Part shown: one piece after another, positions 15,355 to 25,031 of the stretch
Position numbering within the stretch: position 1 is the stretch's first letter
Layout: every line of letters begins with the position of its first letter
Source: RGIG1995 sp045652425
Lineage (GTDB): Bacteria > Bacillota > Clostridia > Oscillospirales > CAG-272
Direction of reading: 5' to 3'
DNA: 64,000 nucleotides
NCBI GenBank assembly: GCA_045652425.1
Contig: JAZRUG010000032.1
Coordinates: forward strand, 1 to 64,000
The notes under the pieces: generated by a model
What the model was told of the DNA's origin: nothing
Database searches by the model: none
The model's input: the letters and a program-made list of their open reading frames with translations, nothing else
Translations under genes and position numbers: made by a program

Positions 15355-16716
15355 ATGGCAAAGAAAAGTGTATATATATGTTCAGAGTGCGGCTACAAAT
15401 CTTCGAAATGGATAGGTCAATGCACGCTCTGTAAATCATGGGATACTATGGAAGAACAAGAAATAGCCATCGAAACAAAAGTTTCATCAAAACTTATTCC
15501 CAATGATTACAATAACAAAGCGGAAAAAGTATCCGAAATGGAACTCCCCAATTATATAAGATGTGAAACAGGAATGAACGAGCTTGACAGAGTTCTCGGG
15601 GGTGGACTTGTTCGCGGATCCGTTGTATTACTTTCAGGTGAACCGGGAATCGGTAAATCAACTCTTCTTTTGCAAATATCATCAGCGTTAGGACAAAACA
15701 AAAAAGTATTGTACGTATCGGGAGAAGAATCAAGGGGGCAACTGAAATTAAGAGCCGAAAGACTTAACGTTTCTTCTGAAAATCTTTATATTTTAACTGA
15801 AACAGATATAGACAAAATCATAAACGAAGCTAAAAGAATTAATCCCGAAATACTTATCGTAGACTCTGTACAAACTGTTTATGACGGAAGATTTCCCTCT
15901 GCCCCGGGAAGTATAACCCAGGTGAGAGAATGTGCTATGCGTTTTATTTCCGTTGCAAAAAATGAAGGAATATCCGTATTTCTTGTTGGACACGTAAACA
16001 AAGAAGGGGGTATAGCCGGACCGAAAGTTCTTGAACATATAGTTGACACCGTTTTATACTTTGAAGGCGAACGCAGACAAGTTTACAGAATCATAAGAGC
16101 CGTAAAAAATCGTTTTGGTTCAACAGATGAAATAGGTGTTTTTGAGATGACGGGAGAAGGATTGGAGGAGGTCCAAAACCCTTCGGAAGCTCTTATTGCA
16201 GGCAGACCGCAAAATGTATCAGGAAACTGCGCCGTGTGCGTTATGGAAGGGACAAGACCGCTTATTGCAGAGATACAAGCCCTTGCCACAAAATCTGTTT
16301 TCCCCGCTCCCAAAAGAACTGTAAACGGTTTTGATTATAACAGAATATATCTTCTCCTTGCCGTGCTCGAAAAAAGACTTGGTCTGAAATTCTCCATAAA
16401 TGACGTGTATATGAACGTAATAGGCGGAATTAAGTTGGTTGAACCAGCTGCAGACCTTGGCGCCGCATTATCGCTTATCTCAAGTATAAAAGACCTCCCG
16501 CTCCCCGATGATTTTATAGCGGTTGGGGAAATAGGACTATCAGGCGAATGTCGCGCAATTCCCGCAATTGAACAGAGAATAAACGAAGCCGCCCGAATCG
16601 GTTTTACAAAAATAATGATTCCGTACAGAAATGCTATCAACAAAAAAATTAAAAACTCCAACATCGAAATTATACCCGTAAAGAGTATATTTGAAGCATT
16701 AAAAATATTAAACTGA
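15355..16716 (+). CDS. radA: DNA repair protein RadA
   Basis: RecA-like ATPase that helps branch migration during homologous recombination. The 453-residue length is standard. The order is: N-terminal C4 zinc finger (Cys9, Cys12, Cys23, Cys26 in CSECG and CTLCK), Walker A GEPGIGKST at 95-103, Walker B ILIVDSVQ near residue 165, the RadA-specific KNRFGSTDEIG motif near 250, and a C-terminal Lon-protease-like domain without a catalytic role. ATG follows AAAAGGAAG. It lies between cwlD and a strong terminator. Confidence 0.95.
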   Translation: MAKKSVYICSECGYKSSKWIGQCTLCKSWDTMEEQEIAIETKVSSKLIPNDYNNKAEKVSEMELPNYIRCETGMNELDRVLGGGLVRGSVVLLSGEPGIGKSTLLLQISSALGQNKKVLYVSGEESRGQLKLRAERLNVSSENLYILTETDIDKIINEAKRINPEILIVDSVQTVYDGRFPSAPGSITQVRECAMRFISVAKNEGISVFLVGHVNKEGGIAGPKVLEHIVDTVLYFEGERRQVYRIIRAVKNRFGSTDEIGVFEMTGEGLEEVQNPSEALIAGRPQNVSGNCAVCVMEGTRPLIAEIQALATKSVFPAPKRTVNGFDYNRIYLLLAVLEKRLGLKFSINDVYMNVIGGIKLVEPAADLGAALSLISSIKDLPLPDDFIAVGEIGLSGECRAIPAIEQRINEAARIGFTKIMIPYRNAINKKIKNSNIEIIPVKSIFEALKILN

Positions 16717-16723
16717 AAAATTT

Positions 16724-16769
16724 AAAGGCACTTTTTGCTTTCGTTTAGCTAAAAGTGCCTTTATTTTTG
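16724..16769 (+). terminator. Terminator after radA
   Basis: AAAGGCACTTTT (16724-16735) pairs perfectly with AAAAGTGCCTTT (16751-16762), followed by ATTTTTG. Confidence 0.85.
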
Positions 16770-16798
16770 TAAAAATATTGTGATTGGGAATATATTAC

Positions 16799-16826
16799 TT
16801 GATTTTTAAAATATATATAGTATAAT
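16799..16826 (+). promoter_or_regulatory. Promoter of the secA operon
   Basis: TTGATT (16799-16804), a 16-base spacer and TATAAT (16821-16826), 42 bases before the secA ATG. Confidence 0.6.
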
Positions 16827-16868
16827 ATAATAGTATTGTTATATGCATTAGAAAGAGGTTTCATAAAA

Positions 16869-19616
16869 ATGGGATTAATTAACAAGATATTTGGAACGTA
16901 CAGTGATAGACAAATCAAAAAAATTATGCCTATTGTTGATAAAATAGAAGAGCTAGCAGAAAAATATGCTGCTATGTCAGATGAAGAATTAAAAGATTGC
17001 ACACCTAAACTCAAAGAACGTCTTGCAAACGGCGAAACTCTTGACGATATCTTACCTGATGCATTTGCGTTGGTTAGAGAAGCGGATGACAGAGTACTTG
17101 GCAAACGTCCGTTTAGAGTACAGCTTATGGGCGGTATAATTCTTCATCAAGGAAGAATCGCTGAAATGAAAACAGGTGAAGGTAAAACTCTTGTTGCTAC
17201 CCTTCCCGCTTATCTCAACGCTTTATCAGGCAAGGGTGTTCATGTTGTTACTGTAAACGAATACCTTGCTCGTTTGGGAGCAGAGGAAATGGGACGTGTA
17301 TACGGATTTCTCGGTTTAACTACAGGCCTTATAGTTCACGACCAAACAAAAGCAGAAAAGCAAAAAGCATATATGTGTGATATAACCTATGGAACAAACA
17401 ATGAATTTGGTTTTGGTTACCTACGCGATAATATGGTTATATACAAAGAACATATGGCACAAAGAGGTCATAACTTTGCAATAGTAGACGAAGTTGACTC
17501 TATACTCATAGACGAAGCAAGAACGCCGCTTATCATCTCCGGTGAAGGTGAAAAATCCACGGATATGTATGAGAGAGCAAACAAACTTGTAAAAGGTATG
17601 CGTGAATTCCGCATAAAAGAGATCGACCAAAAAGAAAGCACCGACGACGTTGATGCAGATTATATAGTTGATGAAAAAGCAAGGACCACCATTCTTACTT
17701 CGTCCGGTGTAGAAAAAGCAGAAAGTTTCTTTGAAATAGAAAATCTTTCCGATCCAGAAAACTCTGAACTTGCGCATTATATTAACCAAGCTATAAAAGC
17801 TCACGGTGTTATGAAACGAGATGTTGACTACGTTTTAAAAGACGGACAAGTTTTAATTGTTGACACCTTCACCGGAAGACTTATGCACGGTAGACGTTAT
17901 TCCGACGGTCTTCATCAGGCCATTGAAGCAAAAGAGCACGTTCAGGTCCAAAAAGAAAATAAAACACTCGCAACGATTACATTCCAAAACTATTTTAGAC
18001 TTTACAACAAACTTTCGGGTATGACAGGAACAGCTCAAACCGAAGAAAATGAATTCCGTGAAATCTACAGTCTTGACGTTGTTGTAATCCCCACAAACAA
18101 ACCCATGATAAGAAGAGATCACAATGACGTTATATACAAAAACACCAAAGGCAAATATGATGCTATTGTAAAGCAAATAATTGAATGTCACGAAAAAGGA
18201 CAACCGGTACTTGTTGGTACTGTTTCTGTTGATAAATCCGAAGAGCTTTCCCGAAGACTAAAGCGCGAAGGAATAGAACATACTGTACTCAACGCAAAAT
18301 ACCACGAAAAAGAAGCCGAAATAGTTGCCGATGCAGGTAAAATCGGCAAAGTAACCATTTCAACAAACATGGCAGGTCGTGGTACTGACATTATGCTTGG
18401 CGGCAACCCTGAATTCCTTGCAAAGCAAGAGATGTATAAAATGGGGTATGATGAGGAAACAGTCGGGTTAGCAGTTGGCTCTTCCCTTTCCGTCTCTCAA
18501 GAGGTGCTTGACGCGCGAGATGTATTTAAGTCTCTTTTCGAAAAATATAAAGCAGAAATAGCACCCTTAGCAAAACAAGTATGTGATGCAGGCGGCTTAT
18601 TCATAATAGGCACCGAAAGACATGAAAGCAGAAGAATTGACAATCAGCTCAGAGGTCGTTCGGGACGCCAAGGAGATCCCGGTGAATCCCGCTTCTTTAT
18701 TTCTTTCGAAGATGATTTAATGAGACTTTTCGGAAGCGATAGAATATTGGGCATGGTTGACAGACTTGGGCTTGAAGAAGATCAATCCATAGATGTTAAG
18801 ATAGTATCCGATTCAATAGAATCAGCTCAAAAACGCCTTGAAGACCAGAACTTCTCTCGTCGTAAAACTGTTTTAAATTACGATGATGTAATGAACCAAC
18901 AACGAACTGTTATTTATAAACAGCGTGCTATGGTTCTTGATGGTCTTGATTTAAAAGAAAAGATAAGGAATATGATTTCTGTCACGATAAATAATGCCGT
19001 TAATTCATTTATGCCGGGAGATAACCAAAGCGAATGGAATTTAGAAGAGTTGAAAAAATATTTCTACGGCACACTTTGTCGAGCAGATGACTTTACAGAA
19101 GCAGACACAGATGCTATTTCTTCCACTTCAGTTATTGAACTTCTTGAACAAAGAGCAGATGAGTTGTATGCTCAAAAAGAAGAAATGTTCGGAAAAGAAC
19201 AAATGAGAGAAGTTGAACGCGTTATTTTGCTTAAAGCAGTGGATATGCATTGGATGGACCACATTGATGCTATGGATGATCTAAAAGGCAGTGTAGGACT
19301 CCACGCTTATGCGCAAAGAGATCCCCTCAAGGAATATCAGATTCAAGGCGGAGATATGTTCGACGAAATGAATAACGCTATATGCGAAGACACAGCGCGC
19401 GGTATCCTTTCTGTTGTTCCCCGAGTACGTGAAATCAAGCGTGAAGCAGTTGCGAAAGTAACAAATGCCGGATTTGTTGGTTCATCAGGCGAAAAAACAA
19501 TAAAGAAACCGATAAGAAAAGGCGAAAAAGTCGGCAGAAACGATCCTTGCCCCTGCGGAAGCGGAAAGAAATACAAAAAGTGCTGCGGTGCAAACGAAAA
19601 TAACAACGAAGAGTAA
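16869..19616 (+). CDS. secA: Preprotein translocase ATPase SecA
   Basis: Motor ATPase that drives secreted proteins through SecYEG. The protein has 915 residues. Walker A reads MKTGEGKTLVA at 100-110, DEAD-type motif II reads VDEVDSILIDEARTPL, the helicase motif RGTDIMLGG and IGTERHESRRIDNQLRGR follow, and the C-terminus carries the SEC-C zinc motif DPCPCGSGKKYKKCCG, which binds SecB or ribosomes. ATG at 16869 follows AAAGAGG; the in-frame ATG at 16836 sits too near the promoter. It is the first gene of a tight operon of seven genes ending at ispE. It would also serve export of the large protease and cohesin protein further right. Confidence 0.97.
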   Translation: MGLINKIFGTYSDRQIKKIMPIVDKIEELAEKYAAMSDEELKDCTPKLKERLANGETLDDILPDAFALVREADDRVLGKRPFRVQLMGGIILHQGRIAEMKTGEGKTLVATLPAYLNALSGKGVHVVTVNEYLARLGAEEMGRVYGFLGLTTGLIVHDQTKAEKQKAYMCDITYGTNNEFGFGYLRDNMVIYKEHMAQRGHNFAIVDEVDSILIDEARTPLIISGEGEKSTDMYERANKLVKGMREFRIKEIDQKESTDDVDADYIVDEKARTTILTSSGVEKAESFFEIENLSDPENSELAHYINQAIKAHGVMKRDVDYVLKDGQVLIVDTFTGRLMHGRRYSDGLHQAIEAKEHVQVQKENKTLATITFQNYFRLYNKLSGMTGTAQTEENEFREIYSLDVVVIPTNKPMIRRDHNDVIYKNTKGKYDAIVKQIIECHEKGQPVLVGTVSVDKSEELSRRLKREGIEHTVLNAKYHEKEAEIVADAGKIGKVTISTNMAGRGTDIMLGGNPEFLAKQEMYKMGYDEETVGLAVGSSLSVSQEVLDARDVFKSLFEKYKAEIAPLAKQVCDAGGLFIIGTERHESRRIDNQLRGRSGRQGDPGESRFFISFEDDLMRLFGSDRILGMVDRLGLEEDQSIDVKIVSDSIESAQKRLEDQNFSRRKTVLNYDDVMNQQRTVIYKQRAMVLDGLDLKEKIRNMISVTINNAVNSFMPGDNQSEWNLEELKKYFYGTLCRADDFTEADTDAISSTSVIELLEQRADELYAQKEEMFGKEQMREVERVILLKAVDMHWMDHIDAMDDLKGSVGLHAYAQRDPLKEYQIQGGDMFDEMNNAICEDTARGILSVVPRVREIKREAVAKVTNAGFVGSSGEKTIKKPIRKGEKVGRNDPCPCGSGKKYKKCCGANENNNEE

Positions 19617-19631
19617 AATTCAGGTGATAAT

Positions 19632-20249
19632 ATGGGCTTTGGTCTTTTATTTATCGGATACTTGTTTTTCTTCTGTTTTCCTTACAAGGGAACATTGGAT
19701 CTCCCACCTGATTTATTGGGGTTTGTAATAGCTTATATAGGCATACGCAACCTTGCGGATTACGGGTGCGGCTGGGAAAACTTAAAAAAATACTTTATCG
19801 TCATATTTCCTGCAAGTATCTTAAATTTAATATTACAGATACTAAATTTATTTGGTATATTAAGAGAAATTCGAGAAATTTGGTTTTATTCATACGAAGC
19901 GTTAATAATTGTTTTTAACGTTTTGCTTCTCGTTGCAATTTACAATATAGCCAAAGACACAGAGGTAAAATCCATACAAGCGAAAGCCAAAAGAAACATT
20001 ATTTTGATACTTGCATATTATGCGATTATGTTTGTAGTTTCACTTCCTCTGCCAATCGTACAAGAGATTTACAAACACCTCGAAAAAAATTATTCATTCA
20101 CGTTAGTTTTGTTTTTGTATAATTATCTCTGGCGTTTTATGAACCTTACTTTGATTTTTTCTTGTTATATGTGGATTTGCCAAGATGGCGACCAGGACAT
20201 GCCGGAAAAAGAACACGGTATATTCATCAAAAAAAATAAGGAGGATTAG
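19632..20249 (+). CDS. Membrane protein with PDxLG motif, copy 1
   Basis: A 205-residue protein with about five hydrophobic segments; no named family recognised. Near the N-terminus it has FFFCFP followed by LPPDLLGFVIAYIGIRNLAD (21-45 region). The same layout (FFF, then D-x-x-PD-x-LG, then an LAD ending) opens the next gene, so the two are paralogues, although the second is twice as long. ATG follows TTCAGGTGA. The gap to secA is 15 bases and to copy 2 only two bases, so they are translated from one message and probably act together. Confidence 0.65.
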   Translation: MGFGLLFIGYLFFFCFPYKGTLDLPPDLLGFVIAYIGIRNLADYGCGWENLKKYFIVIFPASILNLILQILNLFGILREIREIWFYSYEALIIVFNVLLLVAIYNIAKDTEVKSIQAKAKRNIILILAYYAIMFVVSLPLPIVQEIYKHLEKNYSFTLVLFLYNYLWRFMNLTLIFSCYMWICQDGDQDMPEKEHGIFIKKNKED

Positions 20250-20251
20250 CA

Positions 20252-21568
20252 TTGGGCCTTTCTTTTCTAATCGCTGGATTTGTATTTTTCTTTTTACCCA
20301 ATTTAAGTATAATCGATATAATACCCGATTTTCTTGGATGCATTATGATTATAATAGGCTTAAATAAATTGGCTGACTTGACACCCGGTTTATTTGATGC
20401 AAAAAAAGATTTTATAAAAGTCTTATATATTCATATAGCAAAATTTCTCTTAATGTTTACAGTTGGTTTTTTTGGCAACCAAAACGGTGGGGATGGTTAC
20501 GTTCTTATATTTTCATTTACTTTTGCAGTACTTGATTTTCTATATACACTTCCTGCATTTAAAACGCTTTTAAACGGTTTTGTGTATCTCGGGGACAGAA
20601 CTAACGCCGCAATACTTTTTAAAAATCAAAGCGAATTCTCAACGTTGACTTCTGCATTTATTATAACTAAGGCAACTCTTGCGTTTTTGCCTGATTTATC
20701 TTTTATATCGAATCCCGAAAGTTCAAACGTAGTTTCATTATCAGGTGGATTTTATATCTCAAACTACAAGACACTGCTTGTGGGCGCGAACTTTCTGATA
20801 ACGACACTTCTTGGAACTATATGGTTGATTTATGCTATTAAATATTTCAACGGAATAAGAAATGATGAAAAACTAATCGCTTCCCTTATTGAAAAATATA
20901 AAACAGAGATTCTCCCCCAAGAAGGCTTGTTTATACGCAGAAACATTAAACTGGCATTCACGTTTACAATGATTGGATCTTTATTGATGACCGATTATTT
21001 AATCGATTCAGTAAATGCTCTTCCCGACTTTTTGGGTGCTATGTTTTTTTTGCTCGCAGCTCTTATTTTAAGAAAACATAATAAAGCCAAACCACTTATA
21101 ATAACTTCATCACTTTTTTTTGTAATGTCGCTTATTTCATGGAGTGTTCTGTGTACCTTTGCAGTAAAATATCCCTCTATAAATATATGGACAAACCTTG
21201 AAGCTTATAATCTGTTTATATATGTCGCGCTTTCAAATACGATAAAATATTTCGTTCAATCAATTTTTGTATTTATTATGTTTGTAACACTAAAAAACAT
21301 CATTAACATTCATACCGGTTCATGTATAGACGAACTTCAATCCGTTTCAATAGCTCGAAAAAGACAACAAGATGAACTGAAAAAGAATAATATATTCATC
21401 TTGCTTATGGGGGTTATTAGTTGCATTTCAAGCATTATACGAACATTAGTACTTTTTAATTACCCCTCATTTGGCGTTATAGATGTAATTATAAACATAA
21501 TATACTCAATTTATTTCATAAAACATTTGACAAACATTAACGATGCGGTTGAATACAGGTATTTATAA
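20252..21568 (+). CDS. Membrane protein with PDxLG motif, copy 2 with internal repeats
   Basis: A 438-residue polytopic protein, about ten to twelve membrane segments, no named family recognised. The start is TTG at 20252 with AAGGAGG ten bases upstream; no ATG is in frame nearby. The N-terminal unit IIDIIPDFLGCIMIIIGL (20-37) repeats in mid-protein as SVNALPDFLGAMFFLLAAL (about 253-271) and more weakly at the C-terminus (GVIDVIINIIYSIYF). This suggests growth by internal duplication from a unit like copy 1. It overlaps the MATE gene by one base (TAATG), so it is coupled to a drug/metabolite exporter. Function unknown. Confidence 0.65.
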   Translation: MGLSFLIAGFVFFFLPNLSIIDIIPDFLGCIMIIIGLNKLADLTPGLFDAKKDFIKVLYIHIAKFLLMFTVGFFGNQNGGDGYVLIFSFTFAVLDFLYTLPAFKTLLNGFVYLGDRTNAAILFKNQSEFSTLTSAFIITKATLAFLPDLSFISNPESSNVVSLSGGFYISNYKTLLVGANFLITTLLGTIWLIYAIKYFNGIRNDEKLIASLIEKYKTEILPQEGLFIRRNIKLAFTFTMIGSLLMTDYLIDSVNALPDFLGAMFFLLAALILRKHNKAKPLIITSSLFFVMSLISWSVLCTFAVKYPSINIWTNLEAYNLFIYVALSNTIKYFVQSIFVFIMFVTLKNIINIHTGSCIDELQSVSIARKRQQDELKKNNIFILLMGVISCISSIIRTLVLFNYPSFGVIDVIINIIYSIYFIKHLTNINDAVEYRYL

Positions 21569-22932
21569 TGACTAAAACTTACAAATCACTAGATATGCTG
21601 AACGGACCGATACTGCCAAGCATAATAAAATATACTATTCCCGTTTTTTTGACAAGCATTTTGCAGCTTCTTTTTAATGCAACAGACCTTATAGTAGTTG
21701 GACAGTTTTGCGGAAGCTTGTCTGTGAGTGCCGTTGGAGTAACGGGAGCAATTACGGCTCTTATAATAAACCTATTTTTTGGTTTATCTGTGGGAGCAGG
21801 CGTCGCAGTAGCTCACGCAGTCGGATGCGACAACCAAGAGGCAGTTACCAAAACAGTACACACCTCAATCCCTACAGCAGTTGTGTGCGGAGCAGTTTTG
21901 ACTGTTATAGGCGTATGTTTTTCAAAAACATTCCTTCAACTTATGGGAACTCCCGAAAATGTTTTAAATCTCGCAGCAGTTTATATGCAAATATATTTCT
22001 GCGGTATGATTTTTAGCTTGATTTATAACTTTGGAGCTTCTATTCTTAGGGCTGTGGGAGACACAAAATCTCCTTTAGTGTACTTGACAATAGCAGGATT
22101 AATCAACGTTACACTTAATATTTTATTTGTAACACTATTGAATATGAACGTTGCGGGTGTAGCCCTTGCAACGATTATATCCCAAGGTTTTTCTGCATTA
22201 ATGATTGTACTAACTCTTCTCAAGAGAACTGATGCTTGCAGACTGAATCTACGCAAAATTCGATTTCATAAGAACGAATTAATGCGAATAATAAGAATCG
22301 GTCTCCCTGCTGGAATACAGGCATCCCTTTTTTCAATATCCAACGTTTTGATTCAATCGTCTGTAAATGCATTCGGAGATATATTTATAGCCGGAAATTC
22401 AGCTGCAGCCAACCTTGAACACTTCGTATACGTTCTTCTGGCCGCATTTCAGCAATCTGCAGTTAATTTTATTGGCCAAAACACAGGTGCCCGTAAATTC
22501 AAAAGAATTAAAAAAATCTTTTGGACTTGCATAATTTCAGTATCTGTATCAGGTTTGATTATGGGCGGTTTGTTTTACATTTTTGGTCGACAACTTTTAA
22601 GTATTTACATAACCGATTCACAACAAGCGATAGAATACGGTCTATTACGTATGACATTTATATGTCTTCCATATTTTCTTTGCGGTTTAGTCGAAGTGAC
22701 AACAGGTGCATTACGTGGATTAGGTTCATCCCTTGCCCCCATGGTTATTTCAATTTTAGGGATATGTGGAATGCGTTTAGTCTGGATATACACAGTATTC
22801 CAAATAGAAAAGTTCCATACACCTCAATGTTTATTTTTCTCTTACACAATATCTTGGATTATAACTTTTTGTATGCAATTAGTTGCATTTTTAGTACTTT
22901 ATAAAAGATTAAGTCATTTTTCGAATGATTAA
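21568..22932 (+). CDS. MATE family efflux transporter
   Basis: Cation-coupled multidrug or metabolite exporter, 454 residues, about 12 membrane segments in two six-segment halves. The start (LDMLNGPILPSIIKYTIPVF) and the repeated ILRAVGDTKSPL (first half) and ALRGLGSSLAPM (second half) stretches are typical of the DinF/NorM-like MATE group of Firmicutes. ATG overlaps the stop of the previous gene. Substrate unknown. A second MATE gene (30189-31559) lies 8 kb to the right but is in a different transcription unit. Confidence 0.9.
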   Translation: MTKTYKSLDMLNGPILPSIIKYTIPVFLTSILQLLFNATDLIVVGQFCGSLSVSAVGVTGAITALIINLFFGLSVGAGVAVAHAVGCDNQEAVTKTVHTSIPTAVVCGAVLTVIGVCFSKTFLQLMGTPENVLNLAAVYMQIYFCGMIFSLIYNFGASILRAVGDTKSPLVYLTIAGLINVTLNILFVTLLNMNVAGVALATIISQGFSALMIVLTLLKRTDACRLNLRKIRFHKNELMRIIRIGLPAGIQASLFSISNVLIQSSVNAFGDIFIAGNSAAANLEHFVYVLLAAFQQSAVNFIGQNTGARKFKRIKKIFWTCIISVSVSGLIMGGLFYIFGRQLLSIYITDSQQAIEYGLLRMTFICLPYFLCGLVEVTTGALRGLGSSLAPMVISILGICGMRLVWIYTVFQIEKFHTPQCLFFSYTISWIITFCMQLVAFLVLYKRLSHFSND

Positions 22933-22941
22933 CGGAGACTT

Positions 22942-23841
22942 ATGAAAACATTAAACAAATCAAAAATTCAGTTAATAGTTTCGATGATAATTTTCGGAAC
23001 AATTGGAATTTTCAGGAAGAATATAGATATTCCCTCTTCTGTTCTGGCAATGGCAAGAGGATTCATTGGTATGTTTTTCCTCTTTGTAGTAACTCTTTTA
23101 AAAAGAAACAAGTTATCCTTTTCAGCTTTAAAATCAAATTTTGTTTATTTGTTGTTGTCGGGGGCATTTATCGGATTTAACTGGATTTTGCTTTTTGAAT
23201 CCTACAACTATACTTCCGTAGCGGTTGCAACTTTATGTTACTATATGGCGCCTGTAATTGTTATAATTCTTTCTCCATTTGTATTAAAAGAAAAACTTTC
23301 CTGCATCAAGATCATTAGTGTTGTTGTAGCTCTTATAGGAATGTTTTTTGTTTCGGGGGTACACAAAAGCGGATTAGGTTCTATGCAAGAAATGAAAGGT
23401 ATTTTCTTTGGTTTAGGCGCAGCCTTACTTTACGCATGCGTAATTCTTCTAAACAAAAAAATTAAGTTCATTTCACCAGTTGATAAAACAATTTATCAAC
23501 TTGGTATAGCCGGAATAGTATTGCTTCCCTATTCATATATAACAGAGGATTTTTCTTCCATAAAACTCGATACAAAATCCATATGCTTACTTTTAGTTGT
23601 AGGCATAATACACACTGGTATAACATATTACCTTTACTTTGGCTCATTATCAGGTTTAGATGCCCAAACAGCCGCGTTATACAGCTATATTGACCCGATT
23701 TTCGCTATAATGCTTTCAGCTCTTTTGTTAAAAGAAACAATGGGAGTTTTCGAAATAATAGGAACTGTACTTATTCTTGGATCAACACTATTCTGCGAAT
23801 TATCTCCATCATTAAAGAAAAAACAGAAAGTAGAGTTATAA
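22942..23841 (+). CDS. DMT superfamily transporter, EamA domains
   Basis: A 299-residue transporter with ten predicted membrane segments made of two EamA repeats (about 8-140 and 150-290). Pattern marks include GFNWILLFESYNYTSVAVA in the first half and SYIDPIFAIMLSALLLKE in the second. Members export or import amino acids and other small metabolites. ATG follows CGGAGACTT, nine bases after the MATE stop. Substrate not predictable. Confidence 0.87.
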   Translation: MKTLNKSKIQLIVSMIIFGTIGIFRKNIDIPSSVLAMARGFIGMFFLFVVTLLKRNKLSFSALKSNFVYLLLSGAFIGFNWILLFESYNYTSVAVATLCYYMAPVIVIILSPFVLKEKLSCIKIISVVVALIGMFFVSGVHKSGLGSMQEMKGIFFGLGAALLYACVILLNKKIKFISPVDKTIYQLGIAGIVLLPYSYITEDFSSIKLDTKSICLLLVVGIIHTGITYYLYFGSLSGLDAQTAALYSYIDPIFAIMLSALLLKETMGVFEIIGTVLILGSTLFCELSPSLKKKQKVEL

Positions 23842-23845
23842 AAAT

Positions 23846-25024
23846 ATGGATACAAATTTCAAACACCTTCCCGTCGCTATAGATAAGTGCGTTGAATATG
23901 ACTATACAAAAGCAAAAGAGATAATAACAAAACACTTTTCAAACATAATTAAAGATAACAATATTTTCGAAAACAAAAATATTGTTATTAAACCCAATTT
24001 GCTTATGAAAGCCACCCCCGAAAAATCTATTACAACACACCCAATTATTATGGAAGCGGTTATTGATGTAATAAAGTTATATAACCCTAAATCTATAACT
24101 ATTGCAGAAAGCCCCGGTGGGCCATACAATCAAGCAACTTTAAATATAATATATAAATCAACCGGTATGAGTGAAGTTGCATCTAATTGCGATGTTATAT
24201 TAAATACAGATACTTCATTTAAGCAAATCTCTAATCCTGAAGGAAAGGTATGCAAGGTATTTGATATAATATCCCCAATAGCTAACGCCGATGTTATTGT
24301 GAACGTTTGTAAATTAAAAACTCACTCACTTACAACTATGAGTGCGGCGACAAAGAATCTTTTCGGAACTATTCCGGGGATAGAAAAATTTGAAATGCAT
24401 ACACGTTACAAAGAACTGCCTATATTCGAGAAAATGCTCGTCGATCTCTGCAACATGCATTTAAATGCAAAAACGGTTTTATCGGTTGTTGATGCAATTT
24501 ACGGAATGGAGGGTAACGGGCCTTCAGGGGGAGACAAAAGAAATTATGGTCTTTTGCTCACTTCTTTAAATCCATTTAACCTTGACTTCGCCTGTTCATA
24601 TATTCTGGGGCTAGATGGTGAAGTTGGGTACGTCAACGAAGCAAAATCCAGAGATTTTTGCGTAAGCAGCGCTAATGAATTAGATTTATTCGGCAACTCC
24701 CTCGATGAATATATCGTACAAGATGTAAAACTCCCGGACACAAAGTCCCTACCTATATTTAAAAAACTGCCCACTATTTTTGGTGGACGACTCAACAAAT
24801 TCTTCGAACCTCGTCCTGCAATTATAATTCAAAAGTGTGTCGGTTGCGGAGAGTGTATGCGCTCGTGTCCCGCAAAAACAATTGAACTCGTAACCAACAA
24901 GAACGGAAAGAAAATTGCGAAAATAAATGACAACCACTGTATTAAATGTTATTGTTGTCAGGAACTTTGTCCTATAAATGCTGTCAAAGTTATAAAGAAT
25001 CCTATATTCAAAATTATCAAGTGA
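23846..25024 (+). CDS. DUF362 domain protein with two C-terminal 4Fe-4S clusters
   Basis: A 392-residue cytoplasmic iron-sulfur protein. The DUF362 domain spans about 40-250 (NIVIKPNLLMKA, then ESPGGP, then KLKTHSLTTMSAATKNLFG). The C-terminus holds a ferredoxin domain with two 4Fe-4S motifs: CVGCGECMRSCPAK and CIKCYCCQELCPIN. Proteins of this type are common in anaerobes and poorly understood; an electron-transfer or maturation role is likely. It sits four bases after the EamA gene and seven before ispE. IspG and IspH of the same isoprenoid pathway are iron-sulfur enzymes that need reductant, so supplying electrons to that pathway is conceivable but unproven. Confidence 0.85.
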   Translation: MDTNFKHLPVAIDKCVEYDYTKAKEIITKHFSNIIKDNNIFENKNIVIKPNLLMKATPEKSITTHPIIMEAVIDVIKLYNPKSITIAESPGGPYNQATLNIIYKSTGMSEVASNCDVILNTDTSFKQISNPEGKVCKVFDIISPIANADVIVNVCKLKTHSLTTMSAATKNLFGTIPGIEKFEMHTRYKELPIFEKMLVDLCNMHLNAKTVLSVVDAIYGMEGNGPSGGDKRNYGLLLTSLNPFNLDFACSYILGLDGEVGYVNEAKSRDFCVSSANELDLFGNSLDEYIVQDVKLPDTKSLPIFKKLPTIFGGRLNKFFEPRPAIIIQKCVGCGECMRSCPAKTIELVTNKNGKKIAKINDNHCIKCYCCQELCPINAVKVIKNPIFKIIK

Positions 25025-25031
25025 GGATATT

